A stretch of DNA of 64,000 bases from positions 33,641,362 through 33,705,361 of the forward strand of contig NC_060061.1 of assembly GCF_020283565.1 (NCBI RefSeq), read 5' to 3'. Shown one piece after another: positions 21,270-32,788 of the stretch. The number at the start of each line of letters is the position of its first letter. Positions within the stretch are counted from its first letter, which is position 1. This DNA comes from Trifolium pratense (taxonomy: Eukaryota; Streptophyta; Magnoliopsida; Fabales; Fabaceae). Below the pieces are notes generated by a model that worked only from the letters and a program-made list of their open reading frames with translations, searched no databases and was not told the origin of the DNA. Both the position numbers and the translations under genes were made by a program.

Positions 21270-22425
21270 TTGTATATAATGGTTATAATATGCAATTAGG
21301 TTAACCCTAATTTGCATATGCAGTTTTGGAGGGAACTTTTTCACTATCTAATTTATAAAAACAATAAAAGAAATGTGTTGTCAGTGGGAATCAAACCCGG
21401 GGTCATTTACTATGAATAAAGTCTTTCAACCACTATGATATGTAAACCATTTGTGATTGAGATTATGTCCAAAAGGTGTTAACCATATCGAAACTTTACA
21501 ATTGATAATAAATCTTGCCGTATTAATTTATTTATATATACTCAAATAGGAAATATTTCATATATCAGTTAACCACCATGAAATAAATTTTATTTAACTC
21601 AAATTTATTTTTTTGATATTGGAATATGTATTTAGTATGCATATATGAAAATAAAAAATTAAAATTAAAATTTTTAGCTGTTAAAAATTATTATAGTTTA
21701 TTTTTTTGTATATGAAATTAGACATTATCGATTTCAAAAAAAAAGTTAGTTTTTTTTTTTTACATGAAATTAGACATTATCGATTTTTAAAAAAAAAACC
21801 TATGTAAATTTATATTTTTATCAGCCACAAAAGAAAAACACAAATCTTGAAGAAAAAAACTATTGATTTCTTTTTTTTTTAAGCAAAAAAAATTATTTAT
21901 TAGGAAGTTTCTTAACCTAATTTAAAAAAAAAAATAATCCAACGTTCTACATGTGTTGATTCCTTTGTCAAGTTTGTTTGGCAGTGACTTGTTTTCACCT
22001 TTTAAGTTTGATTATACGCTAAATTGTGTTTATGCAAAACCATATTTTCAATTTCCATTTATACTATAGCTATTATTTTTCAAATAATAATTAGACATTA
22101 ATGATGATTGAAACAATTTGAAGTATATTGTAATCAAATCATTTTAGCCCATATTTATAGTCACAATTAGAATCAAACCGGGAAAAAAAATATTGATGTA
22201 AAAATTCTTTGTGCATCACAGTTATATATATTATCAATGAATATCACTCGTACTAACAACTTTTACAATATTTACGTAAAAAAAAAAATCTTTTCACATT
22301 TCAATGGCTCATGTTATCAATTTTGTCACACTTGCACTTAATTTACTCAGAGGTGTGTATCAATTTTCATTCTGTGTCGTGATTTATCATCTTTATTTAT
22401 GAAATCGATATTGTTTTAAAAAAAT

Positions 22426-23331
22426 TTGCTAGCTTTATTTTTTAATATATATATTAAAACAGGTCCTTTGAATCTCAATCCTTTATCCGGTCAGAAGAAG
22501 TTGGTTAATGAATTACAAGTTAGATTTCGGACCTACTGCGTTGAGTTTTGCGTAACCGAAGTTACTACAGTTCTTAATTTTTTATTAGAATTTTTTTACT
22601 ATAATTCTCAATGTTGTTCGATTCTAAATTTTATTGTGCGTTATTTTTATAGGGTGCAGTGATGCTTCTGAAAATGTTTTCTGTTGATTTTCGAGATGAA
22701 ATTTACCGTTTTGCAAAATTGGTTGATCCGTTTGGGAATTTGAAGTATTAGTCAAAAAAATTAACAACAATATATATTTAATACATGGCTGGTATGCTTT
22801 AAAAGATTTTTAAAATATTGGACCTACGGGGGCTTGGGTTACAATTTGGTATAATTTTATGCGATAGGTTTCGTGCAGTTATAGATCTACCAAAATTTGA
22901 ACCTCCTATGAAATTCAAAATAGACAAATCACGTGTTGAGTCTGACTTCGTAGATGGTCTATCAGAAGATACAGATCTACTGTATACTCATGAAATTGGT
23001 GTTGATGACACCACTTTCGAGAAAAAATTAACTGCTTATAACATTACAACAGAGTTTTTGGTAAGTTTTATAACAATGTATTTTATGATACAATGTGTTA
23101 CATAAATATATTTACTCACACAAATTTTATGTTTTTATTTTCTTAAATGGTACCGTATGAAGAGTTTGGTGAGAAAGCTTTTAAGAAGAAAATGACTACA
23201 CTTGAGAATTGAGATTGTTGATGACCGTGGGAACATATGAAATTGTATTCTCATATGTGGTTCTTTTCCATACAAGCATTATAAAATTAGTGGCAAGTGG
23301 AATAGATTGGTGGCGGCATGGAGAATTGCTA
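22426..23331 (+). pseudogene. Gene fragments captured in a Helitron (copy B)
   Basis: Same fragments as 16423-17330. Here the middle piece stays open longer (VDGLSEDTDLLYTHEIGVDD and on to a possible GT donor near 23060), because the 2-bp insertion of copy A is absent. Copy B is therefore closer to the captured exon. The donor gene is not recognised. Confidence 0.45.
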
Positions 23332-23478
23332 TGGGTATTTTCGCATGGTCAGTTATATGTTGCTGTGTCAAGAGTCACATCGATAAATGGTTGGAAGATT
23401 TTAATCGTTGATGATAACAGCAATCTTACAAATACCACTTCAAATGTCGTTTATAAAGAAATTTTTCGTAATTTATAG
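23331..23478 (+). pseudogene. Helitron helicase C-terminus (copy B)
   Basis: Same translation as copy A over FSHGQLYVAVSRVTSING to EIFRNL and a stop, with the Helitron 3' end about 165 bp further on. Confidence 0.78.
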
Positions 23479-23612
23479 GATTGTTTGTACTTTCATATTT
23501 ATGTAAGTTGGTGGAAATAAATTAGACAATAAATATTTTTGATTTATACGCGTATGAATTATTTTGTTTATTAGTCAAAATAGATATAATAGAATTGATC
23601 TACAATTTTTGA

Positions 23613-23642
23613 CCCGTGCAAACGTACGGGCATGGTGACTAG
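23613..23642 (+). mobile_element. Helitron 3' terminus downstream of helicase (copy B)
   Basis: CCCGTGCAAACGTACGGG hairpin and CTAG at 23639-23642, identical to copy A. Confidence 0.75.
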
Positions 23643-24100
23643 TTATATGCAATGTCCTTACCAACTAAACTATGCACACGAGGTCTTACACCTAATCTTT
23701 AATACTACCTTCATCCCAATATATAAGAGTATAAGACCTTTTGCGAAAATTTGTTGTTTCATTTTATAAGACCCTTTTTAAAGTTCAAGATGAAGTAATT
23801 AAATTTTCACAAAAATACCCCTAATTAAATGAATAGAAATAAAAGATCAATGTTTCTATCTCTTAATAATTGAAGAGTAATTTTAAAAAAATGGTGTACA
23901 TATTGACAAATTTAATGCAAAAAAGTACTTTTATTAATTCATATATTTTTGCCAAAACAGTCTTATAAATTGAGACAACTAACCAAAAGAAATTACAACA
24001 AGGTTAAAAATCCCACCAAATACACAAACATGGCATATCTACATTATTAATCAATCATGCTCCAATGATATATATACCATCAACATAAATTTTATTAAAT

Positions 24101-25786
24101 TCACAATGTTATAAAAAATAATGACAATCCAATTAAAAGGATTGTCACCATACGCATTGATGTTACTATAACTCCGCTGCTCTCAATTTCTATAGGGAAT
24201 AAGCATGTTCCCTTTGATGGATCCTCTGTTACAATACTACCCATTCCATTAAAATCACATGCCTCAACACTTTGATCTCTTGCTTGAAAAAATTGGTTAA
24301 AAGCATAAGATGCATTACCAGCTAATCCCAAATTATCACAAGTACAACCATATCCTAAACTTGTACAGTCAGCACCAGCACAAGCATAGTCTAATGCCCC
24401 TGGCACCAAAGAATAATTCTTAACATCTGCGCTTAGGACACACCATTTATGTTCTTGGTACTTAACACCTTTTGCTTCTTGTGGCCATTTTTCTTCTCCG
24501 TTACCAGAAAAATCTATAGGAAACTTCGCCTTTCCATCGTAGCGAAAAATTCCCCAATGACGTTCGAAAAAACCAGGTGCAATACTCTTTAAATCCTCAT
24601 CAAAAAGAGAAAATAGATAAGCATCCATTGGTCCGGGGAGCATCGGAGTTCCTTTTTTGCTAGCCATGTTTTTAAGAAATCCTTGGTAAAATCTTTTTGC
24701 ATTGTTAGCATTAGCATGTTTGTTACCATCAGTTGGCCAACCAATTTCACCAACAACAATTTTAAGGTCTCCATAACCGGCCTTTTTTAATGCCCAAACA
24801 AGAGTATCTAAATTTGCATCAAACACATTGCTATATTGTGTATTATTGTCACTAATTGTCATGCTTTGGTTATCAAAGAATGCAAAATCTTCTGGAAAAC
24901 CTTCACTTTGATATAGACTTAGGAAAGGGTATATGTTGACGAGAAATGGCGAATTCCTTTCGTGTAGAAATTCAAGTATTTGTTTAATAACATCACGAAT
25001 GTCATCTCGAAAATCTCCATCTGATGGTTTGTTTGAATTAGACGCATAAACATCTGCATTCAAAGCTGTAGTCACCTTTACTATGTCTCCATGCCCAGCC
25101 TTATCAAGAGCTTTTTGAATATTTTGCATAGCCGGGAATGTTGTCTGCACATATGCAGAGCCATAACTTTTCAAGAATGGTTCATTTCCAACTGATACGT
25201 ATCTGCAATAACACAAGAAACAAAACTCAAATATTTTTTCAAACAAAATAAATATCATTATTATTAATTTTTTTTTCCTTCTCTAATTTTTCTATAAATA
25301 AAATAAATAAATTTATTATATTGTTATGATGTCATCAATGCAAAAATATATAACTGTGGTGTCTATTGTATAGGAAAATAACATTATACATGCATGCGCA
25401 CGAGCACACACACACACACACCTGATATTCACACCCCCATTATGAAGATGTTTGGTGACATTTATTTTTACCCAATCTTCTGCATCCGAACTACTGCTAG
25501 CAAATTTACTCAGTTGATCATTAGGAATTCCGACCATGACTTCAATGTCCATACCAGAAAAAGCCTTAACGATCCAAGAATCTGCATCAAAAAGTTTTAC
25601 CTTCTTAATTCCATTGTCTCTCAACATATTTGCAACAATGCTAGGACTCATAGGGTGTGATGCAAGAGCACCCCAATTGATACCAAGACCTGGTATAGAT
25701 TCTGCTCCTTGGACACATTTTAGGGTGCCATAAGCTAGGACAAGTATGAAACAAATTGCTCCTATGGAGAATTGAACTCGAGCCAT
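24101..25786 (-). CDS. Glucan endo-1,3-beta-glucosidase, GH17 with X8 domain and GPI-type tail (copy B)
   Basis: Exons 25786-25422 and 25202-24101 (minus) give 488 residues with the same architecture as copy A. These are signal peptide, GH17 with Glu129 and Glu274, X8 cysteine module and hydrophobic C-terminal tail. No stop or frameshift is present. The two substitutions relative to copy A (Ile8 in the signal peptide and Thr in YVQTTF) lie away from the catalytic residues, so both copies look functional. The intron starts in (GT)8, one unit longer than copy A. About 315 bp of upstream sequence to the end of homology at 26205 is shared, including the TATA motif, so proximal regulation should be similar. 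Distal promoter sequence differs. Confidence 0.92.
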
Positions 25787-26205
25787 TGGTGTTGAGTTTC
25801 AAGCCAAATTGTAGAAGTGGTAATTTATTGATTGTAACAATTGAATTCATGAGGTTTATATATTAATAAAATGTTAAGTATATAACGAAAATAATTTATT
25901 ACAACTAGAATTACAACATTTTAAGCCAATATGGTTTATGCTTAGATGTATCATTAGTTACAATGTCTAAGTTTAGTGTACTATTCTAAAAGTTGGATAG
26001 TCGTTTAACTCGTTTATTTTCTAACTGTAGTTTTCATTCATTATAATATACAGGAAATGAACGGTTAAATTAACAAGAAAAAAAAAAACTAAATTATATT
26101 ACTTCTAGGCATATATATCCTTTGGTTACTTTTTTCCCCGGTTTTGATAAATAAATTAATGTATAGTTTAGACTTTTATTTTGGGCCAAATGTATAGTAT
26201 ATAAA

Positions 26206-26876
26206 TTCAAATTGATTAGAGTAACCAATATGATTTTTTAATTTTTTTTTATCATAACCAGTTTTCTTATAGGACATAATTCATAATACATCAAAATGTT
26301 TACAAAGCACTTTTTTTTAATGAATATTACAAAGCATTTTTTTTTAATGAATATTACAAAGCACGTTTAATGGACCTAAACATATATCCGTTATGCTACA
26401 CCATGTTGGTTTCACAATACATTGTTTATCTTAAATATAGCAGCAATTAAGAGAAGGGGCCACAATAGGCGGCAAAGCTTCCCCTCAAGAGCCGGGTAGG
26501 ATCACAATAGGCGACAAAGCTCTCACTCAAAAGATTTAACCACTACTGTATTCTCAGGGCTGAATTCGAACCTAAGATCTGTTAAGTTGGAAGAGACTCT
26601 CACCATCTCATCCATGTGTTCTTGGGTAACAAAGGGCGTTAGATACTGTGTTGTTGGTATTTCTTTAATATAAAAATTAGTTTTCAAACATTTCTCAATC
26701 AACAGAACAAATTAGAATGATTCAAAAGGTTGTGCCAAGATAAATTATCATATTTGAAAATTTGAAATGCACTACAAGGGCTGAAAAAACAAAATCATGT
26801 TACACATTCTATTATATCATTAAAGTAGTCTAACCTTTTGCTTTTACAAGAGTGAGCTACTGCATTGCATTACTAA
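26206..26876. other. Spacer, no gene seen
   Basis: Contains a short tandem repeat at about 26303-26365 (TTTTTTTTAATGAATATTACAAAGCA, two and a half units). A dispersed-looking stretch at 26455-26620 has two CACAATAGGCG-CAAAGCT phrases. It ends with the 3' UTR side of the TPR gene. Confidence 0.45.
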
Positions 26877-29800
26877 TTATTTTCCTATTTTTTGGTCAGA
26901 AAATTGATTTCCGAGTTCCCTCTGAAACTGTACTCGGGATGTTCCTTTTGCTGCTAAGGTGATATCATCAAGAAATCCCCTTTGTGGAAACTCTTTAGGC
27001 ACAAGAGCTTCATATGTTTCAAACTGCTGTGCAGCTTCCTCCTTTTTATCCAGAAGACTGTATATTATTCCCTATAACATTTTTTTTAATAAATCAATAC
27101 AATAATTTCATGAATTGATCGAAATATCTTCATTCCGTGAGTAATCTCACAGCACTATATCAGAAAACTATGGCATTATCATCAATAAGAACAAATATTG
27201 AAGTTAGGGAGTATAATTGTATGCATGATTTGCAGACAAACTCACCTGGCAAAGATAAGGTCTAAAATCGCGGGGATTTTGATCGATCAAATCTTGACAT
27301 CTTTTTAGGCCCTCCTCCAAGTTACCCTGCAAAGCACACAAATGATATGCTTTCCAACTAATTACCCTCAAAACTTAGGCTGTGTTTGGCTAAACAACTT
27401 AGTTAAGTACTTACACTTTACAGTATAAGCGTTTATTATATAAGTCCTTGTGTATAAAATATTTTCATAACAAAAGATAAAAAAAGTCAAATTGTTTTCG
27501 CATAAGCTGATTTCATAAGCTATCATGGAGCGTTTAAGGAAATAAGCTGAAAACAGCTTATGGCAATGTCATAATTTGTTTCCATAAGTTGTCTCAATTA
27601 GTCTCAACAGTGCTTATGCAAATAGATAAACTCAAATAAGTCAATCCAAACAGACCCTTAATAGACAAATTAAAACAGCCACATTCTTGGGTGATGGATC
27701 AGCACTTCACCTGTACAACAAGCATTTGTGCAGTTAAGATTCTTATATTTCTTTCCTCTGTAACTTTGTTTTCATTAATAGCTAACTCTAGAGCCTTGTT
27801 CAGCATTTCAAACACAGCAGCAGGACCCTCGTTGTTTTTGTTCATCACCGTAGCCAGACCCTGTAAACAACAGAGTATTACACATCTCAAGCACAACAAA
27901 CAAATGATGTGCCTTAGTAACTTGAGTTCATGATATATGGTATGATAATAGAAATAATTTGTTTAATGTCACCACAAAATGCCGTCAAAGAAGAATCCAG
28001 TAGGTCTTCAAATCTGAATCTAAATTAAAATGAAAGATTTTTTTCAACTGGTATGATCAAATCCTACCTAAAGAACGAATAACAATTAACAAGGCCAAAG
28101 CAAAAAAATACTTCAATACTATGTATGGACAGTATAGTACAAAAATAAGACAAGAAGCTTGTTAAAACAAGAAATAAACAAGCTTAGTGGAAACAAGGCG
28201 CAATGACTCATATCCATCCAGTGAAACAGCCCATGTATAATATTCTGCATATTGATTGATTATCGCATGCCTAATACTTAGTCCTTTTACGATATAAAAT
28301 ATGAAACTAAAAAATTTTCCTTTTGGGGTTAAACTGAGAAAGGAGGAACGTGACGAAGTTGACAATTGTTTGGGGAATGAAACTGAAGATTTACATATAT
28401 TATCCCATCAGTGATTTTAGTTTAGAGGTATTTTAAAAATTACAGTGTGTAAATCAGAATATAACATCATATAAATTTACAATCACAGGCCTCATCCCAA
28501 TTTACAAGGCTTTTGGATGTCGATATTAATGTACACAAGCACAACCTCACTCTGAAACAATATACAGAACTCATATCTGTTTTCTATACTATTAAGGAAT
28601 GAACACCATGAAATACAAATTTACGAACTCAGGGACGATATCAAATGAACTAGCATGTTAACGTGCAATCATTATTATATTTCCATAAAGAATAACCGAG
28701 GACTTATCTCTTTTGCACCATAACAATGTTTTTAGATAAGCACTTCTAATAAGCATGATTACCAGCAAGACAGTATGTGTGGGTAAACAACTTAACTAAG
28801 TGTTTATATTATATGCGGCTGCGGTTATCATATAAGTACTTATGTATATCCTATTTCTGTAACAAAAGATAAAATAAAGTCAAATAATTTTCATGTAACC
28901 TATAAATTGTTTTCATAAACTATTCTAGATAGCTTATGGAAATAAGTTGAAAACAACTTATGGACATGTTATAAGTTTTTTCATAAGTTATCTGAAACAC
29001 CACAAGTGCTTATGTCAGTAGATAAGTTTACAATCAGGGACGATATCAAATGAACTAGCATGTTAACGTGCAATCATTATTATATTTCCATAAAGAATAA
29101 CCGAGGACTTATCTCTTTTGCACCATAACAATGTTTTTAGATAAGCACTTCTAATAAGCATGATTACCGGCAAGACAGTATGTGTGGGTAAACAACTTAA
29201 CTAAGTGTTTATATTATATGCGGCTGCGGTTATCATATAAGTACTTATGTATATCCTATTTCTGTAACAAAAGATAAAATAAAGTCAAATAATTTTCATG
29301 TAACCTATAAGTTGTTTTCATAAACTATTCTAGATAGCTTATGGAAATAAGTTGAAAACAACTTATGGACATGTTATAAGTTTTTTCATAAGTTATCTGA
29401 AACACCACAAGTGCTTATGTCAGTAGATAAGTTCATATAAGTCAATCTAACAATTCTAAGTTTCTGATCCCTCATTATCTACATTAAACCTAAACAAAAC
29501 ATTCCCCTCCATCCACCTTTTTAATCACAATCAATATTCAAACTTTCAGCAGAAAATGAAGCACAGACACTCCTTTTTTGTAACTAACTTATAGGCGTGC
29601 CCCGGTGTCGGACACCGACACGACACCAATACTTATATTAGACCAAATTATCTCATTTTCTCAAATTATTATCGGTGTCAACGTGTCAGTGTCCGTGCTT
29701 CATATGCGCCAACAACATGAAAAAATTCAATCAAAACAAAAAGAGATATATAGATTAAGAAACATTACATGCAAAGCTCTAACAAGAAGAGGCCTAGTCT

Positions 29801-30410
29801 CCAAGATTTCTGAATACACTCTTTTAGCTTTACTCAAATACCCCATTGTTTCATAACACAATGCAAGCAAAAGCCTCCACTCAACTTCATTTGGTTCCAA
29901 ATCAATCAACTTCTTCATAAATTTCTCAGCTTCCTTACATTTCCCTCTCCTAAGTTTCCCATACACAACCACTTTAACAGCCTCAACATTTCTTGGATCA
30001 TTCTCCAAAACTCTCTCATTCATTTCATCCTCATTGCTTTTCCCTTCTACAGTTTTCTTCTCCTTCTCTTTCAAAATTTCAGCAGAATCAACAGAAGGTA
30101 CTGAAACTGCAAAAGCGATTCTTCGGTTGAAACAACAACCCATGAAAATAAACGACCCAATAAGAAAAAATGCTATCTTTTGTGAAATGAAGTTGGAAAA
30201 AGTTGTTTGAGGTGAGAAAATTGTTGAGGGTGTGAATGGGGTGCGAGAACAAGTGCAGAGTGATAAATGAGTGGAACGAAATTTGGATGAGTGAAGTGAA
30301 AGTGATAGGGGTTTGTTGCAGATATGAATTGGTGGAAGAAGAAGTGGTTTGGGGAATTTTGATTGGAATTGGGAATAGATGAAGAGAGTGGTGGTTGCGG
30401 TAGAAGTCAT
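26877..30410 (-). CDS. SG1: Chloroplast TPR protein, SLOW GREEN 1 type
   Basis: Four exons on the minus strand, 30410-29769, 27860-27711, 27326-27246 and 27071-26877, all GT-AG and phase 0, give 355 residues. The first ~60 residues are Ser/Thr-rich and nearly free of acidic residues, as in a plastid transit peptide. A hydrophobic stretch (AFFLIGSFIFMGCCF) follows, possibly a thylakoid or envelope anchor. TPR-like helices run from about 125: NDPRNVEAVKVVVYGKLRRG, LEPNEVEWRLLLALCYETMG, GLATVMNKNNEGPAAVFEML, NPRDFRPYLCQ and GIIYSLLDKKEEAAQQFE. The C-terminus has VPKEFPQRGFLDD. I recognise this as the family of Arabidopsis SG1, needed for chloroplast development; the name is from recall. Intron 1 (1.9 kb) carries a 400-bp tandem duplication and intron 2 a MITE. 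Confidence 0.9.
27375..27660. mobile_element. PIF/Harbinger-type MITE in SG1 intron 2
   Basis: TTAGGCTGTGTTTGGCTAA at the left and CAATCCAAACAGACCCTTAA at the right are imperfect inverted ends. Internal AAGTACTTACACTTTA / AGTGCTTATGCAAATAG arms also appear. TTA-type borders fit Harbinger/Tourist targets. Confidence 0.6.
28629..29433. repeat. 400-bp tandem duplication in SG1 intron 1
   Basis: Copy 1 (28629-29028) and copy 2 (29034-29433) are direct repeats at an offset of 405 bp, separated by TACAA. By eye they differ at two positions. Each includes most of a Harbinger-type MITE (TGTGTGGGTAAACAACTTAA onward). Only after copy 2 does the MITE right end continue (CATATAAGTCAATCTAACAA). Confidence 0.88.
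29590..29703. mobile_element. Short inverted-repeat element in SG1 intron 1 (tentative)
   Basis: GCGTGCCCCGGTGTCGGACACCGACAC near the left is partly mirrored by GTGTCAACGTGTCAGTGTCC near the right. Similar GTGTCGGTGT phrases occur near 59480. Boundaries are unclear. Confidence 0.35.
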
Positions 30411-30488
30411 GGTATTGTACTGGCCGGAGACTTAGTCGCCGGCGGTCGACGCCGTTTTGAGATAGAAAGACGCTCTTTTTTTTCGAGT

Positions 30489-31060
30489 AAAAACTTTGGT
30501 TAGTGTCATTTTACAAATAAGGCTTAATTAGTAAAATGGTCCCTTAAAGACATTTTTGATTTCAGATTGGTCCCTTAAAGAAAAAAAGGTCCAAATAGGT
30601 CCCTTAAAGAAAAAAAAGTCCGAATAGGTCCCTTAAAGACATCTCCGTTAATCAATAGGACTAAACTGATTAACGGAGATGTCTTTAAGGGACCTATTCG
30701 GACTTTTTTTTCTTTAAGGGACCTATTTGGGCCTTTTTTTCTTTAAGGGACCAATCTGAAACCAAAAATGTCTTTAAGGGACCATTTTACTAATTAAGCC
30801 TACAAATAACATTGTAACTCATACGAATTTTACAAAATCGACCGTTGGATTGAAACATTATATCAGATGATGCATAGAAATTTTTAGAAAAATTGAAAAT
30901 TATTTGACATGTTATTGAGATTCGTCAAAATTAACGATTTGTGAGTTTTATTAAATACCGTTAATTTTGATGGGTCTCAATAATCTATATGATATAATCT
31001 TTCAATTCAACAGTCGATTTTGTAAAATTCGTATTCGTTATAATATTATCCAAAACTTGT
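30489..31060. repeat. Long inverted-repeat element interrupted by a MITE
   Basis: ACGAATTTTACAAAATCGAC (about 30827) is mirrored by GATTTTGTAAAATTCGTAT (about 31016). Inner arms GTTATTGAGATTCGTCAAAA and TTTTGATGGGTCTCAATAA also pair. If the 280-bp MITE at 30521-30800 is removed, the left arm extends out to ACTTTGGTTAGTG and matches the right arm ending ATTATCCAAAACT, so this element was the target of the MITE. Confidence 0.6.
30521..30800. mobile_element. Palindromic MITE with 9-bp duplication (Mutator-like)
   Basis: The element starts GGCTTAATTAGTAAAATGG and ends with its exact complement. Inversely repeated GGTCCCTTAAAGA units fill both arms up to a centre near 30660. TACAAATAA flanks it at 30512-30520 and 30801-30809. 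A transcript would fold almost completely on itself. Confidence 0.88.
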
Positions 31061-32212
31061 GCATCGTACACCACATAACCACTTGTTCATGTTAGCTTAA
31101 CCTTTATTTGAATTGTAGTTATGCAATTACTTGTTTTAACATTCTCATCTAGAAATTTGAATACGATGGTATGATCAGGATTCGAATTACGACCCCTGCA
31201 TATATGTTCAACGTCTCTGTCAATTCAACTAAGCTCGTAGGACCGTAAGACTAAATCTAAACCAAAAATAATACAATGACCAACAAAAAGCACTATAATC
31301 ACTTATATGCAGAGATTATTATGGCTATGCTTCATTATCTTTTAAGTATATGTACAATATGATAAAATATATAATTTATTTATGATCAATTTTGTGTATT
31401 TAAAGTAAATTATTCATAATTTCAAGTCATTATATTCATAAAATATAAACATATATTCATATAAACAAATTGTGTTGCCAAAAAAATATTTTTGCTACAA
31501 AGAAAATCCTTATAGACATGGATGCAGATCTCCTGCAATAAATTTTCATATTGTTTTCACACAATTTCCAATCTTAATCGTTGATTACAGATCGTAAATT
31601 TTAGATCGAACAACTGATATAAAACAGCGTCAAAACTGTGGGAAAAAAACTTGAAAATTTATACACAAAAACCACCTTACACTCTAAAATTTTCTAGTCG
31701 TCCTCTTCTTTAGGTATTTGAAGGTTAGGAGAAAATTGGGCCCTACCATCACGAAGTATTGTTACCTCTTAAAATCTTTATTTTTACCGTATTTTCTTTT
31801 TTGACATAGCCTCAAAGTCTTTGTTTTTTGAGATTTGTTTGATTCAAAATTCTAAACACCTGAAGGTTTGTACATTACTTATCTTTGCCATTATAAGTTA
31901 CTGTTTTTTATTTGACAAGACCGAATTTAATTAAAATACTTTTTTTTTTTTACATTAATGTCTTTTTTACAACAATAAATTTAATTCATTTCATTAATCA
32001 AATTGTTATCAATAAAATAAAAAATCAGCTAAAAATCAGAGCGACTAATTATAGAATAGACCAATACTTTGAATCACGCCCTGCTGTGCGCTGCAGTACC
32101 TGCTATTGTTGCTCTTCTAGTGAGCCTTGAACCACCGTCCATTCTTGCCACTTATGTGCCACTTGCATCCCAACTTGTTGGGCACTTAATTGTTCCGATT
32201 TTGCCATATAAT
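31061..32212. other. Spacer, no gene seen
   Basis: AT-rich without coding frames. The last five bases (ATAAT) are the left target duplication of the Copia element that follows. Confidence 0.45.
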
Positions 32213-32774
32213 TGTTGGAATATTTTATATTATTTAATTATTATATTCCAATAATTATTATGTGGGCATATATATTTATATTAATTATATTAGCTATTTA
32301 TCAATTAAGAGCCTAAATTGATTAAGTGATCAAATAAAGTTAAAAGGCTATTAGATTTCTATTTAGAATTGATTAATTAATTATTTAATTAGTTAGATAT
32401 GGGCTCAAATGGGTGGATGTCAGGATGGCCCATTTCGGGATAATGGGAACCCTAATGGGCCATCACCCTATATAAGGCTATGGTCCCCAATACACCGTAC
32501 AAAAGCAAACACTCTCTTCTCCCCCATCTGAAGAGAATCAAGGCATCAGGGTACCGGTTGAGGAAGAACCAATCTAGCCACCATCTCTTTGTGTTTCAGG
32601 ATCACTGCAAAAGAACTTTTCATCATGGATCCAGGTATTCCTAAAGATCATCTTGTCGATCCTATAATTTTATACATGTTTCTATGACTATTTTGTTTCC
32701 GCACTAAAGTATATGTCATAATATGTTGAACATGTATATGTGTTTAATCCTAATTTAGTGATTTAAGTCTAACA
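32213..32774 (+). repeat. 5' LTR of the Copia element
   Basis: Starts TGTTGGAATATT and ends GTCTAACA. A TATA box (CCCTATATAAGG) lies near 32467-32478. About 150 bp further down, ATGGATCCAG followed by GTATTC (32625-32640) forms a start codon plus splice-donor-like site. Confidence 0.93.
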
Positions 32775-32776
32775 AT

Positions 32777-32788
32777 TGGTATCAGAGC
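32777..32788 (+). other. Primer-binding site (Met-tRNA)
   Basis: TGGTATCAGAGC two bases after the LTR, complementary to the initiator Met-tRNA 3' end as in many plant Copia elements. Confidence 0.88.

Larger units (their letters stand above)
20887..26205. repeat. Segmental duplication, copy B
   Basis: Direct repeat of 14078-20202 without the LINE. It is about 5.3 kb and nearly identical. Visible differences are single substitutions, a 2-bp deletion in the captured fragment, one extra GT unit in the glucanase intron, small indels beyond the gene's 5' side and a cluster of changes in a Helitron hairpin. Confidence 0.93.
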
